A stretch of 64,000 nucleotides of DNA from Flavobacteriaceae bacterium UBA3356 (GCA_002360635.1 DEQW01000001.1:145414-209413); one strand, 5' to 3'. Shown: positions 51,801 to 60,933, numbered from the stretch's first letter. Numbers and translations are program-made. The notes: generated by a model from the letters alone, not told the origin.

Positions 51801-52151
51801 ATGAAAATCCAAACAAAACGCATTTACGAAAAAGCCGCAAACCGTGATGGTCATCGTGTGTTAGTGGACCGTATTTGGCCAAGAGGTGTTAGTAAAGAAG
51901 ATGCGCGTTTAGACGATTGGAACAAAGACATAGCGCCATCAACCGAGTTGCGAAAATGGTTTGACCACAAAGAAGATCGCTTCCCAGAATTCAAAAAAAA
52001 ATATAAAAAGGAACTTTCAAAACAAACAGAGCCCTTGAAGGAAATCGCCTCTATTGCTAAAGAAAAACAAGTAACACTGTTATTCGGTGCTAAGGACGAA
52101 AATCACAATCAAGCTGTTGTTTTAAAAGAATATCTTGAAAACAACTTTTAA
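51801..52151 (+). CDS. DUF488 family protein
   Basis: A 116-residue DUF488 protein starting MKIQTKRIYEKAANRDGHRV at 51801 (the frame is open to 51765, but the extra 12 residues do not look conserved). The core VDRIWPRGVSKEDARLDDW, IAPSTELRKWFDHKEDRF and LLFGAKDENHNQA are typical of the family, of unknown function. Its stop overlaps the stop of a convergent gene by four bases. Confidence 0.88.
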   Translation: MKIQTKRIYEKAANRDGHRVLVDRIWPRGVSKEDARLDDWNKDIAPSTELRKWFDHKEDRFPEFKKKYKKELSKQTEPLKEIASIAKEKQVTLLFGAKDENHNQAVVLKEYLENNF

Positions 52152-52369
52152 ACTACAATTTTTGCTTTTATTCTTTTCTCGGCTTTCTTTTTAATGGCCG
52201 TAAGTCGTTTCATTATATCCATTAATTTAGCATCTTTCGTCTTTTTATAACGTTCGTTTAATGCCAATATTAATTTCTTAGCTTTTTTTGAGGCTACTAT
52301 TCTTTCGTTTGTAGACTTAAAGCTTGTAGTTTCTTCTTCAAATTGTAGGGCTTCATTTACAACATCCAT
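52148..52369 (-). CDS. 73-residue charged hypothetical protein
   Basis: A helical, Lys/Glu-rich protein (MDVVNEALQFEEETTSFKST ... LMDIMKRLTAIKKKAEKRIK). No family recognised. Reasons to keep it: it has its own ATG, an open intergenic region upstream (52370-52584) and no overlap with other coding frames beyond four bases. The highly basic C-terminus could bind nucleic acid, but this is a guess. Confidence 0.55.
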   Translation of the reverse strand: MDVVNEALQFEEETTSFKSTNERIVASKKAKKLILALNERYKKTKDAKLMDIMKRLTAIKKKAEKRIKAKIVV

Positions 52370-52542
52370 AGTAAGTTCTTTTTTTATTTGTCAGTTTTTA
52401 AAACACAAAAGACTGTTTGTCTTTTCATTTTTTGTTTTAAGCGGTTAAATGTAATAGCTTATTATTTCTTTAAATAATTTTAAACAATACTTTAACACTG
52501 TGTCTCAAAACCCTATATACTGAAAAGATAATCCAAAATCTA

Positions 52543-52550
52543 TACTTTTG
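52543..52550 (+). promoter_or_regulatory. -7 promoter element of the DUF481 gene
   Basis: TACTTTTG fits TAnnTTTG, 34 bases before the ATG at 52585; no clear TTG upstream. Confidence 0.45.
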
Positions 52551-52584
52551 TATTGATTGTATTTATTGCCAAAAGATAAAACTT

Positions 52585-53355
52585 ATGAAATTGCGTTATT
52601 TTTTACTTATAAGTATATTTACCATAGCGATTTTTTCTTCTGAAAAAGCTACTTCACAAATTCTAAATGCTGAATCATTAAGGAAAGTAACCGACACTTC
52701 AGGTTATTCCGGTTCGACCAGTCTGGATTTTCAATTAAAACGAAATGTAAACGATTTTTTTACCATTTCGAGCAACGTACATCTTCAATATAAAATGAAC
52801 AAGCATTTGCTTTTGTTTAAAAACGATGTGGATTTTCAGAAAATAGAAGGAGAAAAATTGAGCAATAGTTTTATTTCGCACCTTCGGTACAATTACAAAC
52901 TTTCTCAATTACTTACTTGGGAAGCCTTTTTGCAAGGACAATATAACAAAGTTAATTTAATAAATTTTAGAGGGTTGGCAGGCACCGGGCCCCGGTTTAA
53001 GCTATCACAATTGGAAAACTACAAATTCTATCTTGGGTCGCTCGTTATGTACGAATATGAAGAAGTTTTAGATGGCGCAACACCCATTCAGCGGGATATT
53101 CGAGGTAGTGTTTATTTCTCGTTCAGCCTTTATCCTAACGAGCATATTAGCATTGTAAGCACTACCTATTATCAACCACAGTTAGGTAAATTTAAAGATT
53201 ATCGTATTTCCAGTCAGTCATCATTATTAGTTGGGCTTTTTAAAAACTTTGCTCTAAAAACCAGTTATACCTTTACTTATGATGCTTTTCCGGCAGTGGG
53301 AATCCCCAATTCGCAATACGATTTTACCACCGGAGTTGCCTATACTTTTGACTGA
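52585..53355 (+). CDS. DUF481 outer-membrane barrel protein
   Basis: A 256-residue protein with a signal peptide (MKLRYFLLISIFTIAIFSSEKATSQ) and DUF481-type strands: SGYSGSTSLDFQLKRNVND, LSNSFISHLRYNYKLSQLLT, TWEAFLQGQYNKVNLINFR, GLAGTGPRFKL, ending in VGIPNSQYDFTTGVAYTFD, an outer-membrane type C-terminus. Function unknown. It lies 112 bases upstream of the arsenosugar operon and seems to be transcribed separately. Confidence 0.8.
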   Translation: MKLRYFLLISIFTIAIFSSEKATSQILNAESLRKVTDTSGYSGSTSLDFQLKRNVNDFFTISSNVHLQYKMNKHLLLFKNDVDFQKIEGEKLSNSFISHLRYNYKLSQLLTWEAFLQGQYNKVNLINFRGLAGTGPRFKLSQLENYKFYLGSLVMYEYEEVLDGATPIQRDIRGSVYFSFSLYPNEHISIVSTTYYQPQLGKFKDYRISSQSSLLVGLFKNFALKTSYTFTYDAFPAVGIPNSQYDFTTGVAYTFD

Positions 53356-53434
53356 TTTAAAAAAATCTTCCGTAAGCTTTTTGTTTTTCGAAAAACTACT
53401 TCATTATATTTACCAAAACAAAACCAGAATGGTT

Positions 53435-53447
53435 TATCTTTCGTAAC
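53435..53447 (+). promoter_or_regulatory. possible promoter of the arsenosugar operon
   Basis: TATCTTTCGTAAC, one base off the -7 consensus, 20 bases before the ATG at 53468; identical 13 bases precede comEC. Confidence 0.4.
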
Positions 53448-53467
53448 TATTATAAACACCAACAATC

Positions 53468-53800
53468 ATGGCAGATTATTATAATCCAAAAGATCTTCGG
53501 AAATTTGGAAATATCACCGAATGGAGCGAAGAACTAGGAGAAAAATTTTTTGATTACTACGGAAAAGTCTTCGAAGAAGGCAAACTAACAGCCCGTGAAA
53601 AATCGCTTATTGCATTGGCCGTTGCACATACCGAGCAATGTCCTTATTGTATAGATGCCTACACCAAAGATGCATTGCAGCGCGGCGTAACTAAAGAAGA
53701 AATGATGGAAGCCATACACGCAGGAGCCGCTATTAAAAGTGGCGCCACGTTAGTCCACGGCGTAATGATGATGAATAAAGTAAACAAACTTGACGGATAA
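53468..53800 (+). CDS. arsenosugar-associated peroxidase-like (AhpD-fold) protein
   Basis: A 110-residue carboxymuconolactone decarboxylase/AhpD-fold protein with the redox motif TEQCPYCIDAYTKDAL (CxxC) and GAAIKSGATLVHGVMMMNK. I recall this type as the peroxidase-like protein that accompanies arsenosugar genes. It could protect trivalent arsenic intermediates or regenerate thiols; no experimental role is known to me. First gene of the operon; arsS begins 3 bases after its stop. Confidence 0.85.
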   Translation: MADYYNPKDLRKFGNITEWSEELGEKFFDYYGKVFEEGKLTAREKSLIALAVAHTEQCPYCIDAYTKDALQRGVTKEEMMEAIHAGAAIKSGATLVHGVMMMNKVNKLDG

Positions 53801-53803
53801 TTT

Positions 53804-54871
53804 ATGACGAAACTAAAAACACAATCCCTACATAAACGAAATAGCGAACTCGCACAATCCAACAAACAGCTTGAAATTCTCTCAAACGGAATTTTTGGCA
53901 ATGGCGAATTACCCACCTTTGCCGAAAAAATAGAAGAAACTGGACAATTTCCGATGAAACCAAAAAAATTGGAAATCCTTCAGATTAATTTAGGGTATAT
54001 GTGTAACCAAACCTGTGATCACTGTCACGTAGATGCTGGTCCCGACCGAAAGGAAATTATGACCGTCGAGACGATGAAACAGTGTTTGGAAGTCATAAAA
54101 AACACTGGTGCCCATACCGTTGATCTTACTGGTGGAGCCCCAGAAATGAATCCAAATTTTAGATGGTTTGTTGAGGAAGCCAGTAAAGCAGGGATTAAAG
54201 ATTTTATAGTCCGTAGTAACCTTACAATCATCCGTGCAAATAAAAAATATTACGACCTTCCGCAGTTTTTCAAAAAACACAATGTTCACGTTGTAAGCTC
54301 TATGCCACACTGGACACGTGGAAAAACCGACAAACAACGTGGTGAAGGTGTTTTCGATATGTCTATAAAAGCCTTACAGGAATTGAATGCCATCGGCTAC
54401 GGAATGCCAGATAGCGATCTTAAATTGGACTTGGTTTATAACCCAAGTGGTGCTTTTTTACCGACCAATCAAGAAAACATGAAAAAAGACTTTAAAAAGG
54501 CTTTATTGGAAGATTTCGGAATTCATTTTCACGATTTATTTGCCATAACCAATTTGCCCATTGCCCGTTTTCTGGATTATTTAATTGCTTCGGAAAACTA
54601 CGAAGAGTATATGTACCAATTGGTTGAAGCCTACAACCCTGCTGCGGTTAAAAGTGTAATGTGTACCAATACTATTTCCATAAGTTGGGATGGATGGTTG
54701 TACGATTGTGACTTTAACCAAATGCTGGAATTAAAAGTAGACAGTGAAGTTAAACACATTTCAGAATACAACGAAGACGTATTAAACGATCGAAACATTA
54801 TCATTTCGCAACATTGCTACGGCTGTACCGCCGGTGCTGGTAGTAGCTGTCAAGGTTCTGTTGCAGAGTAA
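53804..54871 (+). CDS. arsS: arsenosugar biosynthesis radical SAM protein ArsS
   Basis: A 355-residue radical SAM enzyme. The cluster motif CNQTCDHCHVDAG (CxxxCxxC) is near residue 67-75, followed by TVDLTGGAPEMNPNF (GGE-like SAM contact). The C-terminal part has TNTISISWDGWLYDCDFNQML and HCYGCTAGAGSSCQG, extra Cys that fit an auxiliary or substrate-binding site of this family. ArsS is reported to join a 5'-deoxyadenosyl group to dimethylarsenite, giving the nucleoside precursor of arsenosugars. Confidence 0.93.
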   Translation: MTKLKTQSLHKRNSELAQSNKQLEILSNGIFGNGELPTFAEKIEETGQFPMKPKKLEILQINLGYMCNQTCDHCHVDAGPDRKEIMTVETMKQCLEVIKNTGAHTVDLTGGAPEMNPNFRWFVEEASKAGIKDFIVRSNLTIIRANKKYYDLPQFFKKHNVHVVSSMPHWTRGKTDKQRGEGVFDMSIKALQELNAIGYGMPDSDLKLDLVYNPSGAFLPTNQENMKKDFKKALLEDFGIHFHDLFAITNLPIARFLDYLIASENYEEYMYQLVEAYNPAAVKSVMCTNTISISWDGWLYDCDFNQMLELKVDSEVKHISEYNEDVLNDRNIIISQHCYGCTAGAGSSCQGSVAE

Positions 54872-54920
54872 ATTTTCGCATCCATTACATGGATTGCGTA
54901 CTTTTAACGTCCCAAACAAT

Positions 54921-55424
54921 ATGAACTACTTTCTGTACTTTCTTCTGTTATTAATCTCAATAAGTGCATTTTCACAACAACGGTCATTAGAAGATCTTTT
55001 ACAGCAATATAACACCCGAAGTGTTCCATATATTTCGGTTGAAGAATTGCGTATACAACAAATGAATGATAGTATCATTATTTTAGACGCTAGGGAACAA
55101 AAAGAATATAACGTAAGCCATATTGAATCGGCAACATTTGTAGGTTTTTCAAAATTTTCGATAGATTCGGTTTTAAAAAAAGTTCCAAATAAAAATGTGC
55201 CTATTGTAGTATATTGCTCTTTAGGAATCCGTTCCGAAGAGATTTCAGAAAAATTAAAAAAAGCTGGCTATAACAATATTGAAAACTTATATGGGGGTAT
55301 TTTTGAGTGGAAAAACAAAGCATATCCCTTAGTAAATAATAAAGAACAAGAAACAGATAGTATTCACGGTTTTTCAAAAAGCTGGAGCAAATGGCTGCTT
55401 GACGGAACCGTAATCACAAAATAA
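54921..55424 (+). CDS. exported rhodanese-like protein
   Basis: A 167-residue protein from the ATG at 54921 (the frame is open into arsS, but the upstream part overlaps it and this ATG starts a signal peptide, MNYFLYFLLLLISISAFSQ). Rhodanese domain at about 45-140: IILDAREQKEYNVSHIESAT and the active-site loop VVYCSLGIRSEEI with the catalytic Cys. It lies 49 bases after arsS. A role in sulfur transfer, for example thio-arsenosugars, or in arsenic detoxification in the periplasm is conceivable; both are inference. Confidence 0.85.
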   Translation: MNYFLYFLLLLISISAFSQQRSLEDLLQQYNTRSVPYISVEELRIQQMNDSIIILDAREQKEYNVSHIESATFVGFSKFSIDSVLKKVPNKNVPIVVYCSLGIRSEEISEKLKKAGYNNIENLYGGIFEWKNKAYPLVNNKEQETDSIHGFSKSWSKWLLDGTVITK

Positions 55425-55436
55425 ATTTATTTTTTT

Positions 55437-56126
55437 ATGGGCTTATTATCTAAAAACAATGTAGGTGGAGATGAAGATTTAGCAAAGGATTTTCACTTTC
55501 CCACTTCAAAAAAAGCACTGATTATTTTTACCCGAAACCCAGAATTGGGTAAAGTTAAAACACGGTTAGCCACAAGCATAGGCGACGAATCTGCTTTAAA
55601 AATATACAAGTTCTTACTAAAGCATACAGCTGAAATTACAACCCAAGTACAAGCAGATAAGTTTGTGTTTTATAGTGAAGATATTCACAAAGAAGACAAT
55701 TGGGACAATAATACATTTAACAAAAAAATACAACGAGGCGATGACCTGGGCATTCGTATGTACAATGCATTTACCGAAGTATTTTCACTTGGGTATGAAC
55801 AGGCCATCATTATTGGGAGTGATATGTACGACCTAAACACAGAAGATCTTGACAATGCTTTTACGGTATTAAAAGACCACGATTACGTAATTGGTCCCGC
55901 AAAAGATGGGGGTTATTATTTATTGGGAATGAAACAGCCCAACCAAGCTATTTTCAGTAAAAAAGATTGGGGAAAAGACTCAGTATTACAAGCCACACTT
56001 GAAGATTTAAAAGATGAAAAATTAAAAACGCTAGAAGAACGAAACGACGTTGACTACTATAGTGACATCAGGGATAATGAGGCTTTCCAAGAATTTTTAC
56101 CAGACTATTTAGATACTGATTTTTAA
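55437..56126 (+). CDS. arsenosugar glycosyltransferase (TIGR04282/DUF2064 family)
   Basis: A 229-residue GT-A-like transferase: LIIFTRNPELGKVKTRLATS at about residues 25-45 (nucleotide binding), GSDMYDLNTEDLDNAFTVL with the Asp of the metal site and PAKDGGYYLLGMK. The family TIGR04282 is tied by context to arsenosugar synthesis. It would attach the arsenoribose unit to an aglycone such as glycerol. It starts 12 bases after the rhodanese gene. Confidence 0.88.
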   Translation: MGLLSKNNVGGDEDLAKDFHFPTSKKALIIFTRNPELGKVKTRLATSIGDESALKIYKFLLKHTAEITTQVQADKFVFYSEDIHKEDNWDNNTFNKKIQRGDDLGIRMYNAFTEVFSLGYEQAIIIGSDMYDLNTEDLDNAFTVLKDHDYVIGPAKDGGYYLLGMKQPNQAIFSKKDWGKDSVLQATLEDLKDEKLKTLEERNDVDYYSDIRDNEAFQEFLPDYLDTDF

Positions 56127-56138
56127 TATTAAATTACC

Positions 56139-56951
56139 ATGTTACAATATATACAAGAATCTGCAGCATTTTTAAAAGACCGAGGTTTTGACAATCCTGA
56201 AATAGGAATCATCTTAGGTACTGGTCTAGGCAAATTGCTAGAAGATGTTGAAATACAGAGTGAAGTAAGTTACAATCACATTCCCAACTTCCCTACGGCA
56301 ACCGTAGAATTTCATAAAGGAAAATTGATTTTCGGGATGCTGGGCGGAAAAAAAGTAATGGTTATGCAAGGGCGTTTTCATATTTACGAAGGCTATTCTT
56401 TGCAAGATGTTACTTTCCCAGTTCGCGTTATGCACGAGTTGGGCATTAAAAAGCTACTAATTAGTAACGCATCTGGAGCGGTAAACCTCAACTTTAAAAA
56501 AGGTGAAATTATGCTGATTGATGACCATATAAACCTACAAGGCAGTTCGCCGTTAGCCGTTCGTGGCATTGAAAAAATGGGCGAGCGTTTTGTCGATATG
56601 AGCGCACCATATGATGCTGAAATGAACAAGGCGATTGAACAAATTGCTTCAGAAAAAAATATCAACTTACATAAAGGTGTATACGCAAGTGTAGTTGGGC
56701 CACAATTAGAAACCCGTGCCGAATACCGTTATTTAAAAATTATTGGCGCCGATGCCGTAGGAATGAGCACCGTTCCTGAAATTATCGTGGCCAACCATTT
56801 GGGGCTGCCAGTTTCAGCCGTTTCTGTACTGACAGACGAGTGTGACCCTGACAATCTAAAACCAGTTGATATTCCTGATATCCTCGCCATGGCAGCAAAA
56901 GCAGAACCAAATATGATTACATTATTTACTGAAGTAATAAAAAAACTATAA
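56139..56951 (+). CDS. purine-nucleoside phosphorylase
   Basis: A 270-residue trimeric-type (family 2) nucleoside phosphorylase: IGIILGTGLGKLLED, PTATVEFHKGKLIFG, GRFHIYEGYSLQDVTFPVRV, NASGAVNLNFKKGEIMLIDD and VVGPQLETRAEYRYLKIIGADAVGMST. In general metabolism it cleaves guanosine/inosine; inside this operon it is well placed to remove adenine from the arsenic-bearing deoxyadenosine made by ArsS. Substrate choice cannot be read from the sequence. Confidence 0.92.
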   Translation: MLQYIQESAAFLKDRGFDNPEIGIILGTGLGKLLEDVEIQSEVSYNHIPNFPTATVEFHKGKLIFGMLGGKKVMVMQGRFHIYEGYSLQDVTFPVRVMHELGIKKLLISNASGAVNLNFKKGEIMLIDDHINLQGSSPLAVRGIEKMGERFVDMSAPYDAEMNKAIEQIASEKNINLHKGVYASVVGPQLETRAEYRYLKIIGADAVGMSTVPEIIVANHLGLPVSAVSVLTDECDPDNLKPVDIPDILAMAAKAEPNMITLFTEVIKKL

Positions 56952-56955
56952 CACT

Positions 56956-57924
56956 ATGAGCTATTTAGAAACCACACACAACGTATATAAAGAAGCAGCC
57001 TTAACACCAGATGTAGGCCTTTGTTGCACAACCAACCCTATTTGGGAATTACCAGGGCTTAAAATCCCTAAAATTATGCAAGAAATGAATTATGGCTGCG
57101 GAAGCACTGTTCATGCCCGCGATCTTTCCAACAACCCAAAAATGTTGTATGTAGGCGTTGGTGGCGGAATGGAACTCTTGCAATTTGCCTATTTTAATAG
57201 ACAAAAAAACGGAGTTGTAGGTATAGACGTAGTAGATGAAATGTTAGAAGCTTCCCGTAAAAACTTTAAAGAAGCCGAAGCCTTAAATCCTTGGTTTAAA
57301 AGTGAGTTTGTGGACCTGAAAAAAGGAGATGCCATGAACCTACCTTTAGAGGACAATAGTATCGATGTAGCAGCACAAAACTGTCTCTTCAATATTTTTA
57401 AAGAAGAAGATTTAAAACGCGCTATTGAAGAAATGTACCGCGTATTGAAACCTCACGGCCGTTTGGTAATGAGTGATCCCACTTGCGAGCAAGAAATGAA
57501 TGACACACTTAGAAATGATGAACGCCTTCGTGCCTTATGTTTAAGCGGAAGCCTATCAATAAAAGACTATGTAAAAGCATTAACCGATGTTGGCTTTGGC
57601 ACCATTGAAATAAGAGCTAGAAAACCGTACCGTATTTTAAGCCCAAAACAATATCCAACCGACGAGCTAATCTACATCGAATCGATTGAAGTGGCTGCTA
57701 TAAAAGACCCTATGCCTGAAGACGGCCCCTGTGTGTTTACAGGTAAAGCTGCCATTTATTACGGTAATGAAGATTATTTTGATGATAAAAAAGGGCATGT
57801 CCTGCTTAAAAACCAACCTTTGGCTATCTGCGATAAAACAGCTGGTGCCATAGCAAATTTAAATAGGGATGATATCCATATAAGTGAATCTACCTTTCAT
57901 TATGATGGTGGTGGGTGTTGCTAA
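56956..57924 (+). CDS. arsM: arsenosugar-type arsenite methyltransferase ArsM
   Basis: A 322-residue SAM methyltransferase: SAM-binding LYVGVGGGMELLQFAYF and GVVGIDVVDEMLEAS, KGDAMNLPLEDNSIDVAAQN. Cysteines of the arsenic site are seen in GLCCTTNP (23-24), NYGCGSTVH (about 48) and DVAAQNCLF and the tail ends GGGCC. ArsM makes mono- and dimethylarsenite, the substrate for ArsS. Last gene of the operon; its stop is 3 bases from the stop of the convergent fusion gene. Confidence 0.92.
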   Translation: MSYLETTHNVYKEAALTPDVGLCCTTNPIWELPGLKIPKIMQEMNYGCGSTVHARDLSNNPKMLYVGVGGGMELLQFAYFNRQKNGVVGIDVVDEMLEASRKNFKEAEALNPWFKSEFVDLKKGDAMNLPLEDNSIDVAAQNCLFNIFKEEDLKRAIEEMYRVLKPHGRLVMSDPTCEQEMNDTLRNDERLRALCLSGSLSIKDYVKALTDVGFGTIEIRARKPYRILSPKQYPTDELIYIESIEVAAIKDPMPEDGPCVFTGKAAIYYGNEDYFDDKKGHVLLKNQPLAICDKTAGAIANLNRDDIHISESTFHYDGGGCC

Positions 57925-57927
57925 CAA

Positions 57928-60900
57928 TTAATACGCTTTCATAAAATCCTCCTCCAATACGATTTTTAATTTTGAAACAAGTTCTTTAGCGTGTTCTTTA
58001 TTAAAAACCATTGGAGGTTTTATTTTTAAGACGTTGTAGTCCGGACCATCAGTACTCATTAAAATACCTAGCGTTTTCATACGGTCGGAAAGATAAGCGG
58101 CGTGTTCGGCCAAGGGCTTTTTGTCAGCATCGTTCAATTCAAACCCAAGAAACAGTCCTTCTCCCCTTACATCGCCAATAATCGGAAACTCTTTTTGAAG
58201 TTGAAACAGTTCAGATTTTAAATATTCTCCTGTTTCCAAAGCATTTTGTTGCAAATTTTCTTCTTCAATTACTTCTAAAACTGTACGCCCAATCACACAG
58301 GAAACTGGATTTCCACCAAAGGTATTGAAGAACTCCATGCCGGTATGAAATTTTTCAGAAACTTCTTTTGTACACGCCACAACAGCCAATGGGTGGCCAT
58401 TCCCGGCAGGTTTCCCCATCGTTACAATATCGGGGACAACATTAAACAGTTCAAAAGCCCAAAATGTTTTGCCCATCCTACCAAAACCAGTCTGTACTTC
58501 ATCAGCTATGCAAAGCCCCCCAGCCTCTCGAACCGTTTTATAAATTTCCTTAAAATAGTTTTTTGGCGGTACAATTTGCCCACCACAACTTATCATCGAC
58601 TCTCCGATAAAGGCTGCAACATTTCTGTTTTTTTCTTTTAAGCTGTCAATTATTTCCGCTGCATAATTTGCGTATGCACTACCACAATTAGCATCTGTAT
58701 GTTTTCCTCTATAAGAGTCTGGCAAAGGTAAAATATGTGTATGCTCTGGTTTAGGGAACCCTCCTTTTCCATCAAATTTATACGAACTCACATCCATTAC
58801 TGCATTGGTATTTCCGTGGTAACCAACTTCAATGGCAAGCACATCGTTTTGCTTGGTAATGGTTTTTGCCATTCGTAAAGCAAGTTCATTCGCTTCGCTA
58901 CCAGAATTGACAAAATGCAACACCGAAAGTTCTTTAGGAAGTTTTTTCAATAACGCCTCTGCATAATTCACTATTTCTTTGTGCAAATACCGTGTATTGG
59001 TATTTAAAACCGCCATTTGTTGTTGTCCAGCTACAACTACTTTTGGGTGCTGATGCCCTACGTGGTTTACATTATTGGCAGTGTCGATATACTTTTTTCC
59101 ATTAGCATCTATTAAATAAACCCCTTCGCCCCTAACGATGTTTAAAGGTTCGGAATAGGAAAGACTCAAACTTTTTCCTAAATGTTCTTTCCTGAAATGA
59201 ATAATTTCTTCGTTTGAGTATGTTTCAGGTGTTTCTTGGGTTTCTTCAGTAAACAGCAAACCGGGATTTTGACAAATGCTTTTCCAAACATTTTTTTCAG
59301 AAGGAAATGCTACGCCCGGATAATTTTCAGTATTCCCCAACAAATCGAGCATCACTTGAAAATGTAGGTGCGGTGTCCAAATTCCGTTTTCGGAAGCATC
59401 CCCAATATAACCAATCAACTCTCCTTGTTTTACTTTTTGACCAATCTTGGTCATCTCCAGCGAAGAGAGTGTTAAATGACCATATAATGTGTAAAAAGTG
59501 TTTCCGTTAAACTCGTGCTCTAACACCACTAATGGCCCATAATCTTTTAAATAATCGTTATGGTGAAGGATAACCACTTTCCCATCATACGCAGCGTGAA
59601 GTGGTGTTTTTGCATCTACCCAAAAGTCGGTTCCTAAATGTACGGTACGGTATTGTGGACCGTTGTTTCCGTCCATTCTAAAGGCATTCGTAGTATAAAA
59701 AGGACGGACTTCTAAATATCCATTTGCTAAAATGCTTTCCGGATTTTCATTTTCAATTTGTTTCAGTTTGTATTCCGTGATATCGGTGTCGCTATATTCT
59801 TCTTTGTTGCCCAGCCACTTACTACCAATACTCATGTCGACGTGCGTAACGTGCTTAATTTTTAGAGTTGGAAAAAGTGTATTCAACGATATTTTGTTGT
59901 TTGCTATCCAGTTTTTAAACTCGTGTTCTTTTGGATGTGGTGTATACCCGCACGCATTTCTGAAATTATAAAGCACAAAATTTTCGTAGGTACCATACCA
60001 ATGCTTTAACAATTGCCACGCATCGTGTTCACTGATAAAATGATACACGTTTTTAGAAACATTGGCCCTTCGCAAAGCTGCTTTTGTAACGGTAATCACT
60101 AAGCGCATCCCCACGAGGGTATAAAGACATTCCAATTCTTTTTCGGAAAGTTTATACTTTGAATGATAGCCTTGAACAATTTCCACCGCAGCGGCCAATG
60201 GGTCTGGCGTATTCATAATCGCGTAGGCAATTACAATAGCCAAATCGTTTACCGTTTGTGTATAAACGGCATCACCAAAATCGATTATTCCTGTAACTTC
60301 AGGATTTTTTAAGTTTTCTGAAACAAGTATGTTATGGTCGTTTACATCGTTATGCACCACACTTTTGGGAAGCGATTGATACACAGGTTGAATTTCCTGA
60401 AATCGCTTTTGAAAAAAGGAAACCATAGTATGCTCAATATTCTTAAACAGGTCGGTGTATTTTTGGGTCCAAAAGGAATCGGCCAAGTTCCAATCAAAAT
60501 TTCGGTTGGCTTCCGGATGTTGAAAATCTTGTAAGGCCTTTGTGATTTCTCCTGCATTCTCACCTAAACTGAACCGTAATTTTGAAGTTTTAGGATTGAC
60601 GTTTGCCCAAAGCCTTCCGGGTACCCAAGTTAAGAGTCTTGCCTTTCTGTTTTTTTTGGAAATAGTAAGTGAAGTTAATGGTTTCCTGTCATTATTTAGA
60701 ATAACTTCGGAAAACATACAACTTGTTTTTTTTGAAGCCAAATGCTCTAAAATAGACGTTTGAAATTTTACAAACTTTTCAGAAGTTTCAGCATTTGAAA
60801 TTTTTAAAAGGTAGGTTTTACCATCTTCAGAAACCAATTTAAAGTTTTCATCCTCATCGCCTTGTAAAGCATAAGCTTTCACGGTGAGCCCATAGTGTCG

Positions 60901-60933
60901 CAATGCTATTTGAGATGCAATTTCTGTAGTCAT
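57928..60933 (-). CDS. APH-type kinase / M23 peptidase / class III aminotransferase-like lyase fusion
   Basis: A 1001-residue three-domain protein from the ATG at 60933 (a TTG eight codons earlier is possible). Residues about 20-325: aminoglycoside phosphotransferase-like kinase, with VVHNDVNDHNILV (194 on) and GIIDFGD. About 395-560: M23 (LytM) peptidase with all zinc and catalytic residues (HLGTD at 432-436, YGHL at 485-488, HLH at 522-524). About 575-1000: class III PLP enzyme with SGSEANELALRMAK, IADEVQTGFGRMGK and MGKPAGNGHP (Lys841). The kinase and lyase pair matches hydroxylysine kinase and 5-phosphohydroxylysine or ethanolamine-phosphate phospholyase. Substrate unproven. Confidence 0.9.
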   Translation of the reverse strand: MTTEIASQIALRHYGLTVKAYALQGDEDENFKLVSEDGKTYLLKISNAETSEKFVKFQTSILEHLASKKTSCMFSEVILNNDRKPLTSLTISKKNRKARLLTWVPGRLWANVNPKTSKLRFSLGENAGEITKALQDFQHPEANRNFDWNLADSFWTQKYTDLFKNIEHTMVSFFQKRFQEIQPVYQSLPKSVVHNDVNDHNILVSENLKNPEVTGIIDFGDAVYTQTVNDLAIVIAYAIMNTPDPLAAAVEIVQGYHSKYKLSEKELECLYTLVGMRLVITVTKAALRRANVSKNVYHFISEHDAWQLLKHWYGTYENFVLYNFRNACGYTPHPKEHEFKNWIANNKISLNTLFPTLKIKHVTHVDMSIGSKWLGNKEEYSDTDITEYKLKQIENENPESILANGYLEVRPFYTTNAFRMDGNNGPQYRTVHLGTDFWVDAKTPLHAAYDGKVVILHHNDYLKDYGPLVVLEHEFNGNTFYTLYGHLTLSSLEMTKIGQKVKQGELIGYIGDASENGIWTPHLHFQVMLDLLGNTENYPGVAFPSEKNVWKSICQNPGLLFTEETQETPETYSNEEIIHFRKEHLGKSLSLSYSEPLNIVRGEGVYLIDANGKKYIDTANNVNHVGHQHPKVVVAGQQQMAVLNTNTRYLHKEIVNYAEALLKKLPKELSVLHFVNSGSEANELALRMAKTITKQNDVLAIEVGYHGNTNAVMDVSSYKFDGKGGFPKPEHTHILPLPDSYRGKHTDANCGSAYANYAAEIIDSLKEKNRNVAAFIGESMISCGGQIVPPKNYFKEIYKTVREAGGLCIADEVQTGFGRMGKTFWAFELFNVVPDIVTMGKPAGNGHPLAVVACTKEVSEKFHTGMEFFNTFGGNPVSCVIGRTVLEVIEEENLQQNALETGEYLKSELFQLQKEFPIIGDVRGEGLFLGFELNDADKKPLAEHAAYLSDRMKTLGILMSTDGPDYNVLKIKPPMVFNKEHAKELVSKLKIVLEEDFMKAY

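Noticed and set aside
54834..54920. Upstream extension of the rhodanese gene into arsS
   Set aside because: The extra 29 residues overlap arsS and precede a standard signal peptide beginning at 54921.
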